Source of the DNA: Bacillus sp. sid0103
Lineage (GTDB): Bacteria > Bacillota > Bacilli > Bacillales_B > DSM-18226
Assembly (NCBI RefSeq): GCF_019219025.1
Contig: NZ_JAHUWN010000013.1
Coordinates: forward strand, 1-64,000
DNA: 64,000 nt
Direction: 5' to 3'
Below are positions 14,839 to 23,525 of this stretch, piece after piece. Position 1 is the stretch's first letter. The number at the start of each line of letters is the position of its first letter. The position numbers were made by a program, and so were the translations under genes. The notes beneath the pieces were generated by a model that saw only the letters and a list, made by a program, of their open reading frames with translations, did no database searches and was not told the DNA's origin.

Positions 14839-14946
14839 TTATACTTTAATGGTGTTCCATTCATTGACTGTCTCTTTCACTAATTGCATAAAGGCGTCCT
14901 TTTCCTCTATGAATAAAGAATGGGCCGATTTCTCAAACCATACCCA
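14839..14946 (-). pseudogene. 3' remnant of an alpha/beta hydrolase gene
   Basis: A frame of about 35 codons reads VWFEKSAHSLFIEEKDAFMQ and ends KETVNEWNTIKV then stop. This is the C-terminal catalytic-histidine segment (W-F-E-x-S-A-H-S) of prolyl-iminopeptidase-like alpha/beta hydrolases. Everything upstream is missing. The break coincides with a 10-bp-arm palindrome and a GGTGCCTGACACC motif, followed at once by the unrelated DUF2269 gene. It appears to be a deletion scar. Confidence 0.7.
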
Positions 14947-14978
14947 CCATGTGAAAATTTCACATGGTGCCTGACACC
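14947..14978. repeat. Palindrome plus GGTGCCTGACACC motif
   Basis: Perfect 10-base arms CCATGTGAAA / TTTCACATGG (14947-14967) run into the 13-mer at 14966-14978. They sit exactly at the broken end of the hydrolase remnant and just beyond the DUF2269 stop. Confidence 0.75.
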
Positions 14979-14981
14979 CAA

Positions 14982-15437
14982 TTAGAACGGTTTTAAGATC
15001 ATCAGGGTGATGATGATGATAAAGATTACATTTTCCAGGTTTTCAAATCGAAAGAGTATTTTTGATAAGTTCCAATATTCTTCGGGTATTTCTTCACCTT
15101 TATGGGATTCTAGTAGTGCTTTAACAGGCTTGGACCTAGGTGATAAGACAAGTGGCCCAATGGCAAGGGCTGCCAAAAAAAGAATCAGACTTGTTACATA
15201 CCATCCCATCTTAAACAGACTTGGGTTGAGGAAACCCATACTTAGCCCTGTAAGTAGAAGGAGAATGCCGCCAATCATGACAAAGATATGCAGCCTATGC
15301 CTAATACTATAGGAATGTCTTAATTCGGTCATGTTTTTTCCAGATTTGACCACTGTCGTTAAGATGAAACCGGGACCCATCCCTAGGATGGCTGAAAATA
15401 TATGTATAAAAACAAGGATTTTATAGAAAGACAACAT
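14982..15437 (-). CDS. DUF2269-family membrane protein
   Basis: A 151-residue protein with four predicted membrane helices and the family opening FYKILVFIHIFSAILGMGPGF. DUF2269 proteins are small integral membrane proteins of unknown function. The start ATG is nine bases after GGAGG; an in-frame TTG directly follows the Shine-Dalgarno and is less likely. No partner gene. Confidence 0.82.
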   Translation of the reverse strand: MLSFYKILVFIHIFSAILGMGPGFILTTVVKSGKNMTELRHSYSIRHRLHIFVMIGGILLLLTGLSMGFLNPSLFKMGWYVTSLILFLAALAIGPLVLSPRSKPVKALLESHKGEEIPEEYWNLSKILFRFENLENVIFIIIITLMILKPF

Positions 15438-15762
15438 GCTTGCCAACCTCCATTCACTCCAATCCTCATTTTATCATATTCTTATTTAATATATTAACGT
15501 GAAATATAGTAGTTTTTATGGCTGCTTTTGAATAAACAAATTCATATAGTGAACCCTATTTACATATGGCTGTTTTCGCATTTGTTGTTGTTTTTCGTAT
15601 AAGTTCATTAACCCGTATTCCTGAATGTTTCGTGGCATCTTTTCGTAATAATATTGACAAGAAGCGCATTAGTAATTAGGTAAATGACCCTTATTATTAT
15701 TCAAGAGCAACAAAGTTTACGAAAAGAGCCTTACATAAAGAATGTTACAAAGGAGCATACCC

Positions 15763-15990
15763 GTGGAATCTTATGAAATTTTTAATATGATTATTGATGA
15801 TGAGCCATACGACCAAGAGGAAGTAACCGTTGATTTTACTTATCAGCATCAAGATTATAGTATTACCTTTAAAAAAGGTGACCTCGAAGTAGTGAATGCC
15901 TGGGTTTTTAAGAATGGTTCGTCATTACCAGCTAATTTGTCTGAGGATATGATCGAATTCATTAGAGAAGATGTTAGAAATAGAATTTAG
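15763..15990 (+). CDS. Small acidic protein of unknown function
   Basis: A 75-residue acidic protein (opening MESYEIFNMIIDDEPYDQEEVTV if read from GTG). The GTG follows AAAGGAG by seven bases, whereas the ATG at 15742 precedes that Shine-Dalgarno. Alternating beta-like segments are visible but I do not recognise a family. Followed by a strong terminator. The 316 bases upstream hold no other gene I can see. Confidence 0.65.
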   Translation: MESYEIFNMIIDDEPYDQEEVTVDFTYQHQDYSITFKKGDLEVVNAWVFKNGSSLPANLSEDMIEFIREDVRNRI

Positions 15991-16020
15991 TTTATTGATG
16001 ATAACCTATAGCAAAGATTA

Positions 16021-16055
16021 AGGTCATCAGAAGACGCGTCTGATGACCCTTTTTG
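16021..16055. terminator. Terminator between convergent genes
   Basis: AGGTCATCAG / CTGATGACCT stem with a T-run on the plus side. It serves the small acidic protein gene and may also stop the HD-protein operon. Confidence 0.85.
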
Positions 16056-16134
16056 TACCCTTTGTTGTGGACGATAGGAGAATGCCATACATGAAGTCCT
16101 ATTGCCAGGTCCTTTCCACGGTTTACCTCGTGAT

Positions 16135-16674
16135 CTACTCGGTAAAGAGCCGGTGGACCTCTGTTTCCAGCTCCTTTACTAATGGAAACCACGACATCTG
16201 ACCGAGACTTTTAACAATATTTGTGTAATACCATTTTTGTTGTTCTTCACCGGCATTAAATCTGTCCCAAACTGATTCACCCAGTAGCTCATAATCGTTG
16301 ATAATAGAGCGAATGTTATGTAGTTTATCTGCACAGGCAACAACACGAATATCCTCTGAGGCAGTCTTTAAAAACTCAATCGTATGTTCCTTCCGCGCTT
16401 TCCACGGAAGTGATTTATTAGGTTCAGAACATCCCTCTACAATTTTTGCAATTCTTCCCCCAAATTCCTGCTCGATATCACTCAAGGTAAGGTCAGTGTC
16501 CTCTACCGTATCATGAAGAATTCCCGCCGCGATGATCTCCACTTCATACCCTTCCTTCATTAACATCATCCCAACCGCGACTGGATGCACAATATAAGGG
16601 ATGTTGGTGTTCTTCCTGCATTGTTCTCGATGACGAAAACTTGCTACCTGAAGCGCATGTTCAATAATGTCCAT
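16135..16674 (-). CDS. HD-domain hydrolase, SpoT/MESH1-like
   Basis: A 179-residue single-domain HD hydrolase. The motifs YIVHPVAVGMML, AAGILHDTVEDTD (HD plus the ED pair) and ADKLHNIRSI match the (p)ppGpp-hydrolase domain of RelA/SpoT, without synthetase or regulatory domains. It may be a small alarmone hydrolase acting on (p)ppGpp or a related nucleotide. AGGAGG lies eight bases before the ATG. It is 12 bases from the upstream tandem acetyltransferase gene, so the two form an operon. Confidence 0.85.
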   Translation of the reverse strand: MDIIEHALQVASFRHREQCRKNTNIPYIVHPVAVGMMLMKEGYEVEIIAAGILHDTVEDTDLTLSDIEQEFGGRIAKIVEGCSEPNKSLPWKARKEHTIEFLKTASEDIRVVACADKLHNIRSIINDYELLGESVWDRFNAGEEQQKWYYTNIVKSLGQMSWFPLVKELETEVHRLFTE

Positions 16675-16686
16675 TTTAGCAGCCTC

Positions 16687-17745
16687 CTAATCATTCGGGT
16701 TAATAATCGCCAATACCTGATGGTCTTCCCATTTCCCGTTGATTTTCACATTTTTCAGAGCTAAACCTTCTTGATGAAAACCGGATTTCTCCAACACCCG
16801 TATCGAACCAATATTGTGTGGCATGACCCCGGCCTCTATCCGATGTAATTTCAATTCCTTAAATGCATAGTCCACAAGCAGTTTCACTGCCTCAGTTGTG
16901 TATCCTTTCCCATTTTGCTTCTTATCTAAAAAATATCCGATGAATGCACTTTGAAGTGAGCCTCTGAGAACTTGAAAAAGATTTATGGTCCCAATTAACC
17001 CTCCCTCATTCTTAAAAATTCCAAACGAATAGCTTTGATCATTACTGCTTTCTTGTTGATACGCCTGTATCCGCTGCAGCTGAGTGTCGACCGTATAGAA
17101 ATCTTTATTCCGCTCCATCGAAAACTTTTCGAAAAAGTGCCGATTTTCTGTCTGTAATTGAAGAAGTGATACTGCGTCTTCCTCAGAAAATGGTCGAATG
17201 TAAATATTTTTACTTTTAAAACTGGACTCTTCACTCGTTGATTTCAAATGTAACACCATATGCAGGTCCTTATAAGAGACACCATTATCTTTAATGGCGT
17301 TTTCCTCAAACCCATACACTTGAAAACCTAGTTTACAATAAAGTTGTTTTGCTTTTTCATTGCTTGCCATTACAGATAAATTTATTTTCTCAACCGCTTT
17401 AATCGATTTGGCTTTATTAATCGCTTCCGTCATTAATGCTTTTCCCACACCGAAGCCTTGTTTTTTAGGTGTAACATACATCGCATATATATTGGCCCGA
17501 TGCTGGATTTTCTCGGCAGTTTCGTGCAGCAATGTGACTACTCCAATTAGTTCATTATTTTCATATGCCCCGAATGTATAGTTTCCTTCAGCGGAAAAAT
17601 TGTGGGCAACTTGAGCAATTGGATTTTCCCTTTTTATCGCATCTCCATAGCTCGTTAAAAATGCTTCTGGATTTTGCTTAAGTGCTTCCAGTCTTAGCTC
17701 CCAATAGTTTTCTGCATCAGATGCATCTAGTAATTTAATATTCAA
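16687..17745 (-). CDS. Tandem GNAT acetyltransferase
   Basis: A 352-residue fusion of two GNAT domains. Residues about 1-165 form a standard GNAT (MYVTPKKQGFGVGKALMTEAI then LYCKLGFQVYG). Residues about 175-350 form a RimJ/RimL-type GNAT (IYIRPFSEEDA, GYFLDKKQNGKGYTTEAVKLL, RVLEKSGFHQEG). Both keep the acetyl-CoA loop. The second half resembles ribosomal-protein or aminoglycoside-type acetyltransferases. It starts at TTG six bases after GAGGGG. Co-transcribed with the HD hydrolase. Substrates unknown. Confidence 0.87.
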   Translation of the reverse strand: MNIKLLDASDAENYWELRLEALKQNPEAFLTSYGDAIKRENPIAQVAHNFSAEGNYTFGAYENNELIGVVTLLHETAEKIQHRANIYAMYVTPKKQGFGVGKALMTEAINKAKSIKAVEKINLSVMASNEKAKQLYCKLGFQVYGFEENAIKDNGVSYKDLHMVLHLKSTSEESSFKSKNIYIRPFSEEDAVSLLQLQTENRHFFEKFSMERNKDFYTVDTQLQRIQAYQQESSNDQSYSFGIFKNEGGLIGTINLFQVLRGSLQSAFIGYFLDKKQNGKGYTTEAVKLLVDYAFKELKLHRIEAGVMPHNIGSIRVLEKSGFHQEGLALKNVKINGKWEDHQVLAIINPND

Positions 17746-17898
17746 TTTAATCCCCTCACCTATACAAATTTGCTTTTCGTATGAAAAAAACTAAATTATT
17801 TATTGTACAAATTTAACAATGATACTGTTTCATGAAAACTACATAAGTTAATTCTTGAAATGAAATGATAAGAACAAAAACAAAGAGGGTTATAATTT

Positions 17899-18240
17899 AT
17901 GAAAAAACTTTTAATTAGTTTATTGATTACCATGTTTGTCTTCTCAGGAAGTGTAAATCCGCTGCCAGCTATGAATAAAGTCTCTGCACAACAAAAACCG
18001 ATACCTCCCTATGCAAAATGGGGTACTCTTGCCTTAGAAAAAACTCATGAAAAGTACCCGCACGCCAAAATCGTTGACTATCTTCACATCGGAAGGACGA
18101 GTGGTCCGCAAACCTCCACCGAAAAGTTCAAGCTTTGGTTAAAAGATAATAATAAGGAATTCGGTGTTTACGTTAATATCGAATTTAATAAGCAGACTGA
18201 AAAGGTCGTGAAAGTCACTTTTCAGGAGACATCAAGATAG
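17899..18240 (+). CDS. Secreted DUF3889 protein
   Basis: A 113-residue protein with a Sec signal peptide (MKKLLISLLITMFVFSGSV, likely cleavage near residue 31) and a DUF3889 domain, recognised from PPYAKWGTLALEKTHEKYP, DYLHIGR and the closing KVTFQETS. Relatives such as Bacillus YqzG are small exported proteins of unknown function. Monocistronic; the Shine-Dalgarno (AGAGGGT) is moderate. Confidence 0.85.
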   Translation: MKKLLISLLITMFVFSGSVNPLPAMNKVSAQQKPIPPYAKWGTLALEKTHEKYPHAKIVDYLHIGRTSGPQTSTEKFKLWLKDNNKEFGVYVNIEFNKQTEKVVKVTFQETSR

Positions 18241-18268
18241 ACTTTTATCCGGAAAAATCAAAAAAGTT

Positions 18269-18937
18269 TCAAATCCTATGACTCCGGATAAAGTCTTGAA
18301 ATGAATCAACAATTATCTTTACGACTTCAATACTTGCGGAAACACCCCCTTGTATCTCTAAACTATGGTCAGCACCGGGAATGATAACAGTGGAAATATG
18401 TTCATTCTTCTTCAGTGCAGTAACTCGTTCGTTGATAAAGTGATGGTCCTGATCACCGATAATGCATAGAGATGGCAGTTTAGTTTTCAATAGTGTCTCG
18501 TAAACATTGTCCTCTTTTAAAAGCGGGGTTAACCAAATGCCAAACGGATTCTGAATGAAATTCTCGAGTGTCCACTCCAATGCCATTGGTATCGTTCCAA
18601 TCGATTTACTTAGGAGAAAACATTGCTCATAATTCGTGCCAGTTAAACTTTCTTCCACAACATCCTTTACATCTTCATACATCCAACGTTCCTGTTCTTC
18701 CTTGCTAAGTCTTGTAAAATGTTCATTCTTCGCAAACTGATAATTAACATGGAGAATATCTATCTGGTGATTCAAGCAAATGTTGGTTGCGTAATGAAAA
18801 AGCGGCCGCTGGGTAGTATAGCCAAGGCCTGGAAGCATGATACAGATGCTTTTGTTTCCTTTTTCATTATGAATCCATGTATAAGGAATGGTTGAGTATT
18901 CATTTCTAACTACCTGACCTTCTTTAAATTGATACAA
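18269..18937 (-). CDS. Alpha/beta hydrolase-fold protein
   Basis: About 222 residues with an alpha/beta hydrolase layout: ICIMLPGLGYTTQRPLF near residue 35, a nucleophile-elbow candidate LLSKSIGT (S-x-S-x-G, first glycine replaced), GDQDHHF for the acid and ADHSLEI for the histidine. The start is TTG, six bases after GAGGTG; that Shine-Dalgarno overlaps the stop of a 26-codon ORF, so translation is probably coupled to it. Substrate unknown. Confidence 0.8.
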   Translation of the reverse strand: MYQFKEGQVVRNEYSTIPYTWIHNEKGNKSICIMLPGLGYTTQRPLFHYATNICLNHQIDILHVNYQFAKNEHFTRLSKEEQERWMYEDVKDVVEESLTGTNYEQCFLLSKSIGTIPMALEWTLENFIQNPFGIWLTPLLKEDNVYETLLKTKLPSLCIIGDQDHHFINERVTALKKNEHISTVIIPGADHSLEIQGGVSASIEVVKIIVDSFQDFIRSHRI

Positions 18938-18942
18938 TCTAT

Positions 18943-19023
18943 TCACCTCATTGATTTGTTCTTCTTAAAGTGACCGTCTTCTCTTTTATGAGTATTTCGA
19001 TGAGGAAGAAGCTTTGTGAACAT
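18943..19023 (-). CDS. 26-residue basic ORF coupled to the hydrolase
   Basis: An ATG (19023) seven to eight bases after AAGGAGGG opens a 26-codon frame rich in Lys, Arg and His (MFTKLLPHRNTHKREDGHFK...). Its last codons ATG AGG TGA contain the Shine-Dalgarno of the downstream hydrolase. The ribosome site is much stronger than that of the hydrolase, so it may be a coupling leader or a small protein in its own right. No family recognised. Confidence 0.55.
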   Translation of the reverse strand: MFTKLLPHRNTHKREDGHFKKNKSMR

Positions 19024-19144
19024 ACTATATCCCTCCTTAAATACCATTTTAAAAAATTCGTGAAGACGCATTCACATACCTTCTTAAATTCCAATTAATA
19101 GGTAAATAAAGAGACATTTTTTATATTAATACGGTTCATATTCA

Positions 19145-19177
19145 AAAAACCACTAGGGATTTACTCCTTAGTGGTTT
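19145..19177. terminator. Orphan terminator-like hairpin
   Basis: AAAACCACTA / TAGTGGTTTT arms with T-runs on both strands, located between divergent genes where no transcript would be expected to end. It may mark a small RNA or the end of a lost gene. Confidence 0.7.
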
Positions 19178-19256
19178 TCACTTGTTGGAAGGGCTTGCAT
19201 AATTTTCATTCTTAGGAACAAACTATCTAAATCCAGTTATTATCGGAGTGAATGTT

Positions 19257-20111
19257 ATGCATAATTCATATTGGTATTATGCTTTACTTGTTTTAAGCAC
19301 CGGTTTATTTATTTTTATCTTATTAAAAAAAAGAAATACTCAATCACTTTACCTATTATTAACCATGATAGGTTTAGCTTTTATCATTGAGACTGTTATA
19401 TATAATTTCTTAGCCAGCTATGACTATAATCCGAATTTTATCAAACATAATAACTTCTATGACAACAATTTGGGGGCATTCGTGTCAAATGCCTTCTCTT
19501 TACCAGTCATTGCTACGTTTATAGCTGTTTTTGGGTTAAATTGGGTTTGGAGTATTTTCTTTTCCGGATTTTTTGTCGGCGTAGAGTGGTTATTTTTAAA
19601 ACTGCATATCTATTCCCATAATTGGTGGAGGTTGGCCTATACGGGACTGGGACTCCCATTCTATTTTGCTACAGCTAAGAATTATTATAAGTGGATTTTA
19701 CAGCCTGCTAATGGGTTCAAGCATTATTGGATTCTCTATTTAATAACGTGCACAATCTCTGCAAGTGCACATATTCTGCCGATTATTTTTTTCTCAAATC
19801 GAATTTACTCTCCTGGCTGGTTTGAAAATTCCGGTCGTGACTCAATTGCCTTTAGTGACATTTTCTATTTATGTGACAGTCTGTTTTATTGCCTAATGAC
19901 GAAGTTTTACTTAAAAAGGAATTGGATCAAATACATTTTCACTGCTTTGCTTATGTTTGTGTTGAATCAAGTACTTATGGGAACAGGAATCCTTCGTAGC
20001 CTGGTCTGGTGGGACCAGCCCTACTATGTGGTTGTATCGGTTCTGACCCTCCTGCTCACAGGGACTATTGATAAAAGATTAAATAAACCTAACTATAGAG
20101 TAAGCAGCTAA
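19257..20111 (+). CDS. Polytopic membrane protein of unknown function
   Basis: A 284-residue protein with about eight hydrophobic segments and many aromatic residues (for example SHNWWRLAYTGLGLPFYFATAKNYY). I do not recognise the family. The start ATG is eight bases after CGGAG; an in-frame GTG at 19248 overlaps the Shine-Dalgarno. Followed by a modest hairpin terminator. No operon partner. Confidence 0.75.
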   Translation: MHNSYWYYALLVLSTGLFIFILLKKRNTQSLYLLLTMIGLAFIIETVIYNFLASYDYNPNFIKHNNFYDNNLGAFVSNAFSLPVIATFIAVFGLNWVWSIFFSGFFVGVEWLFLKLHIYSHNWWRLAYTGLGLPFYFATAKNYYKWILQPANGFKHYWILYLITCTISASAHILPIIFFSNRIYSPGWFENSGRDSIAFSDIFYLCDSLFYCLMTKFYLKRNWIKYIFTALLMFVLNQVLMGTGILRSLVWWDQPYYVVVSVLTLLLTGTIDKRLNKPNYRVSS

Positions 20112-20145
20112 AAAGTTCGATGAAAGGGTGGAAAAATAGTAGCTG

Positions 20146-20180
20146 GTAACTTCTAATGGTTACCTTTCCCTCTTCTTTTT
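20146..20180 (+). terminator. Probable terminator of the membrane protein gene
   Basis: GGTAAC / GTTACC stem with an 8-base loop followed by a pyrimidine-rich tail ending TTTTT. Confidence 0.5.
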
Positions 20181-20284
20181 ACGCTTTTGGTAAACAGGAT
20201 TGACGACCATCTCCTCTTCTTTTTCACACGCTCGGTCGTCAATACACCACACACTTAGTATTTTCCCTGAATAATTAGAATTAC

Positions 20285-20998
20285 TTAATCCAATTCATTA
20301 GGTCCAAAAACTCTACTTCGAATATCTGGGGTTTCCAGCCTTTCTACCCTTTTCGCTAATGTCTCTCTCATGCCTGGTGCAAGCAATTCACATTTGGAAA
20401 GTTCGAATATATCTTCAAAGTTTTGTTCCTTTGCATGAATAACTTGATTGCACTTTTGGATTGTCCACTGCGGATATGACCTGTCCACCAACGTAAACGT
20501 CTGCCCTTTCTCGATATACCCCTCTTTTAACACGCGAAAATACCAGCCTGTTTTTCCGGTATTTTGTAATAACAGCGCCAACGTTTTTACGTTAAAACGG
20601 CGGGCTGGTTTCCAGCAAGGCTGCCTTGGCTGCGAAACTTGGACGACTGCTTCTCCAATCTGGAAAGTGTCTCCTATCGAAATCATTTCCTCTGTTAGAT
20701 GTTCCATGACAAGATTCTCACCCATTCCGCCCGCTGTTATCTTATAATTCTCTAGTTCCTTTTGCCAATATGTATAATTTTCAAAGGCATACGCAAAAAC
20801 TGCCTTTTCCGGTCCGCCATGATGTTCTGTATCCCATTGTCCATCCCCTGTTAAACCTGTTCTCCCCACCCAAACAGGTTCCTGTACCGGCTCTTTAAAT
20901 ATGGCACTGGTCCATTCTCTTTCCATTGGGTTTTTTGCCTCTTTGCTTCCTACTGTTTTTGGCATACCTACAAACACTTCTTTTAAAAAAATACTCAT
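20285..20998 (-). CDS. MOSC-domain protein, YiiM-like
   Basis: A 237-residue MOSC protein followed by a short helical tail, the architecture of YiiM-type proteins. Key segments are HHGGPEKAVFAY, GGMGENL and the cysteine in QPRQPCWKPARRF, equivalent to the sulfur-carrying cysteine of MOSC domains. Such proteins take part in molybdenum-cofactor-dependent detoxification or sulfur transfer. The start is the ATG eight bases after GGAGG; 13 upstream in-frame codons precede that site and are not used. Monocistronic. Confidence 0.87.
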   Translation of the reverse strand: MSIFLKEVFVGMPKTVGSKEAKNPMEREWTSAIFKEPVQEPVWVGRTGLTGDGQWDTEHHGGPEKAVFAYAFENYTYWQKELENYKITAGGMGENLVMEHLTEEMISIGDTFQIGEAVVQVSQPRQPCWKPARRFNVKTLALLLQNTGKTGWYFRVLKEGYIEKGQTFTLVDRSYPQWTIQKCNQVIHAKEQNFEDIFELSKCELLAPGMRETLAKRVERLETPDIRSRVFGPNELD

Positions 20999-21164
20999 CT
21001 TGATTTCCTCCTTAAAAATAACTGCCAATATTTTCATTCATTTATGCATCAGCAATATCCACTTTTCTTTATGATACCTATATTTTATAGACTTTAGTTG
21101 AAATTATTTTTTAAATTCTCTAAGAATAATGAATTCACCTTACTATCATGTCATCAAAAAATTA

Positions 21165-21178
21165 AAAAAGCGCTTGCA
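21165..21178 (+). promoter_or_regulatory. cre-like site upstream of gntR
   Basis: AAAAAGCGCTTGCA resembles the CcpA operator consensus TGWNANCGNTNWCA with mismatches at the first two positions and one later. It overlaps the -35, consistent with glucose repression of the gluconate operon. Confidence 0.5.
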
Positions 21179-21201
21179 TTTTTTGAATTTCATTCTATAA
21201 T
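21174..21201 (+). promoter_or_regulatory. Promoter of the gnt operon
   Basis: TTGCAT (21174-21179), 16-base spacer, TATAAT (21196-21201). The expected start of transcription falls inside the GntR palindrome. Confidence 0.8.
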
Positions 21202-21217
21202 ACTTGTATACAAGTAT
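21200..21217. promoter_or_regulatory. GntR operator
   Basis: The perfect 18-bp palindrome ATACTTGTATACAAGTAT overlaps the -10 and the transcription start. It matches the gluconate operator described for Bacillus subtilis GntR, as I recall it. Confidence 0.88.
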
Positions 21218-21245
21218 ACTCGTATTATATTAAGAAGGTGAAATA

Positions 21246-21965
21246 ATGAAAGAATTATTGTATCCCACAAAATGGCTTTCAAAAGCTTCAGCCGGAGATC
21301 GTGTAGCATGTGAACTTAGGATGCAGATCATATCTGGTTTGATTGAAAGCGGTACCATCCTTTCTGAAAATAAATTAGCGGCCGATTTCAATGTGAGTCG
21401 GTCACCCATCCGCGAAGCATTAAAAACACTCGCCTCTGAAAATTTGATTCGGCTAGAAAGAATGGGTGCAGTTGTAATCGGATTCACAATGAAAGAAATT
21501 GTTGAAATTTATGATGTTCGTTTACTGATTGAAACGTTTGTATATGAACGGCTGGTAAAATTGGATAATTCATCGTTAGTAATGGAATTGAACAAAATAC
21601 TTGAGATGATGAATATTGCCATCAAATATCATGATGCCGACGAGTTTGCCTATCAAGATGTCTTATTCCATGAAACTATTATTCGAGCGATTGATCATTC
21701 CTACATCATGATGATTTGGAATAATGCAAAACCGGTCATGGAGGCTTTCATCCTATTAGCGATGCGGGCTCGGTTTGAGGAAAAATACGATGACTTTCCA
21801 CGGATTATTGAAAACCATCAACTGTATATTGATGCGATCGAAGCCAAAAATAGAGATCTCATGATTCTATCCTTACATCAAAACTTTGATGATGTGCAGG
21901 TTAAGGTAGAAGATCTTTGGAGATCTCAACAAATGCTTGCTAAAGGAGTCGTGCAAGAACAATGA
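21246..21965 (+). CDS. gntR: Gluconate operon repressor GntR
   Basis: A 239-residue GntR/FCD-family regulator: winged helix at about residues 15-75 (LAADFNVSRSPIREALKTLASENLI) and an FCD effector domain after it. It represses the gnt operon and is released by gluconate in Bacillus. AAGGTG precedes the ATG. It is the first gene of the operon and its stop overlaps the gntK start by four bases (ATGA), so it controls its own synthesis along with the enzymes. Confidence 0.93.
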   Translation: MKELLYPTKWLSKASAGDRVACELRMQIISGLIESGTILSENKLAADFNVSRSPIREALKTLASENLIRLERMGAVVIGFTMKEIVEIYDVRLLIETFVYERLVKLDNSSLVMELNKILEMMNIAIKYHDADEFAYQDVLFHETIIRAIDHSYIMMIWNNAKPVMEAFILLAMRARFEEKYDDFPRIIENHQLYIDAIEAKNRDLMILSLHQNFDDVQVKVEDLWRSQQMLAKGVVQEQ

Positions 21966-23506
21966 CTAAATATATGTTAGGGGTAGACATCGGTACCACA
22001 AGCACCAAAGCCGTTTTATTTAGTGAAAAAGGCGAAGTCATCCAACATGAGAATATCGGTTATCCACTCTATACACCTGATATATCGACAGCCGAACAAG
22101 ATCCAGAAGAAATCTTTATGGCTGTGGTACAAGCCATTTCGCGGATCATGAAACATCATCCTCAAAAAGAGATTTCGTTCATCTCATTTAGCAGTGCGAT
22201 GCATAGTCTCATTGCCATGAATGAAGACGATCAGCCACTGACGCCTTGTATTACATGGGCAGATAATCGCAGTGAAGCTTGGACCCACAAAATTAAAGAT
22301 GAATTAAATGGGCATGAAGTATACAAACGGACAGGAACGCCGATCCACCCTATGTCGCCATTAAGCAAAATTACTTGGATTGTGAATGACCGTCCTGAGA
22401 TTGCCGAAAGGGCAAAGAAATATATTGGAATAAAGGAATATATTTTTAAAAAGTTCTTTGACCAATATGTTGTCGATCATTCCCTTGCTTCAGCCATGTG
22501 CATGATGAATCTCAAAAAACTTGATTGGGATGAAGAAGCATTAGAAATCGCCGGGATTTCACGTGAACAATTATCCAGGCTCGTGCCGACCACCGAGATT
22601 TTTACCAACTGTCATCCAGATTTAGCAAAACAAATGGGGATTGATCCACAAACGCCATTTGTGATTGGTGCAAGTGATGGAGTCCTTTCCAATCTTGGTG
22701 TAAATGCGATCCGAAAAGGTGAGATCGCAGTAACAATTGGGACAAGCGGTGCGATTCGAACCATTATTGATCAACCGCAAACCGACGAAAAAGGCCGAAT
22801 CTTTTGTTATGCATTAACGGAAAAACATTGGGTTATTGGCGGACCAGTAAACAATGGCGGGATGGTCTTCCGGTGGATTCGCGATGAATTTGCCGCTTCA
22901 GAGGTAGAAACAGCGAAACGCTTAGGAATTGATCCATACGAAGTACTTACCAAGATTGCCGAAGGTGTAAAACCGGGGTCCGATGGACTATTGTTCCATC
23001 CCTATCTTGCAGGTGAACGTGCGCCCTTATGGAATCCAGACGTCCGCGGATCATTTTTTGGCTTAACGATGGCGCATAAGAAAGAACATATGATTCGAGC
23101 CGCCCTTGAAGGCGTCATTTACAATTTATATACGGTATTTCTCGCTTTGCTCGAATGCATGGAAGGTCCTGTGACTCGTATCCAAGCAACTGGAGGTTTC
23201 GCCAGGTCAGCTGTTTGGCGTCAGATGATGTCCGATATTTTCGACCTGGACGTTGTGGTTCCAGAAAGCTACGAAAGTTCTTGCCTGGGGGCTTGTATCT
23301 TAGGATTGTATGCTACAGGAAAAATTGAATCATTTGAAGTAGTTTCTGAAATGGTTGGCAGTACCCACAAACATACACCGAAAGAGTCAGCAGCACATGA
23401 GTATAGACAATTACTGCCCATCTTTATTAACTTATCAAGGGTATTAGAAGCAGATTATACTCGAATTGCCAATTATCAAAGAGGCTTAATAAAAAATAAT
23501 ATATAA
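21962..23506 (+). CDS. gntK: Gluconokinase
   Basis: A 514-residue FGGY-family kinase with the N-terminal phosphate-binding motif MLGVDIGTTSTKAVLF and C-terminal ATGGFARSAVWRQMMSDIF region. It phosphorylates gluconate to 6-phosphogluconate in the cytoplasm. FGGY paralogues use many sugars, but the position between gntR and gntP, with gnd after, fixes the assignment. Length is normal for Bacillus GntK. Confidence 0.95.
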   Translation: MTKYMLGVDIGTTSTKAVLFSEKGEVIQHENIGYPLYTPDISTAEQDPEEIFMAVVQAISRIMKHHPQKEISFISFSSAMHSLIAMNEDDQPLTPCITWADNRSEAWTHKIKDELNGHEVYKRTGTPIHPMSPLSKITWIVNDRPEIAERAKKYIGIKEYIFKKFFDQYVVDHSLASAMCMMNLKKLDWDEEALEIAGISREQLSRLVPTTEIFTNCHPDLAKQMGIDPQTPFVIGASDGVLSNLGVNAIRKGEIAVTIGTSGAIRTIIDQPQTDEKGRIFCYALTEKHWVIGGPVNNGGMVFRWIRDEFAASEVETAKRLGIDPYEVLTKIAEGVKPGSDGLLFHPYLAGERAPLWNPDVRGSFFGLTMAHKKEHMIRAALEGVIYNLYTVFLALLECMEGPVTRIQATGGFARSAVWRQMMSDIFDLDVVVPESYESSCLGACILGLYATGKIESFEVVSEMVGSTHKHTPKESAAHEYRQLLPIFINLSRVLEADYTRIANYQRGLIKNNI

Positions 23507-23525
23507 GTTTTTGGGGGAAAATAAT

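Noticed and set aside
15992..16192. Minus-strand frame with protein-like RVDHEVNRGKDLAIGLHVWHSPIVHN beyond the HD gene stop
   Set aside because: It overlaps the HD gene end and the terminator, has no ribosome site, and I could not match it to any family; at most a relic.
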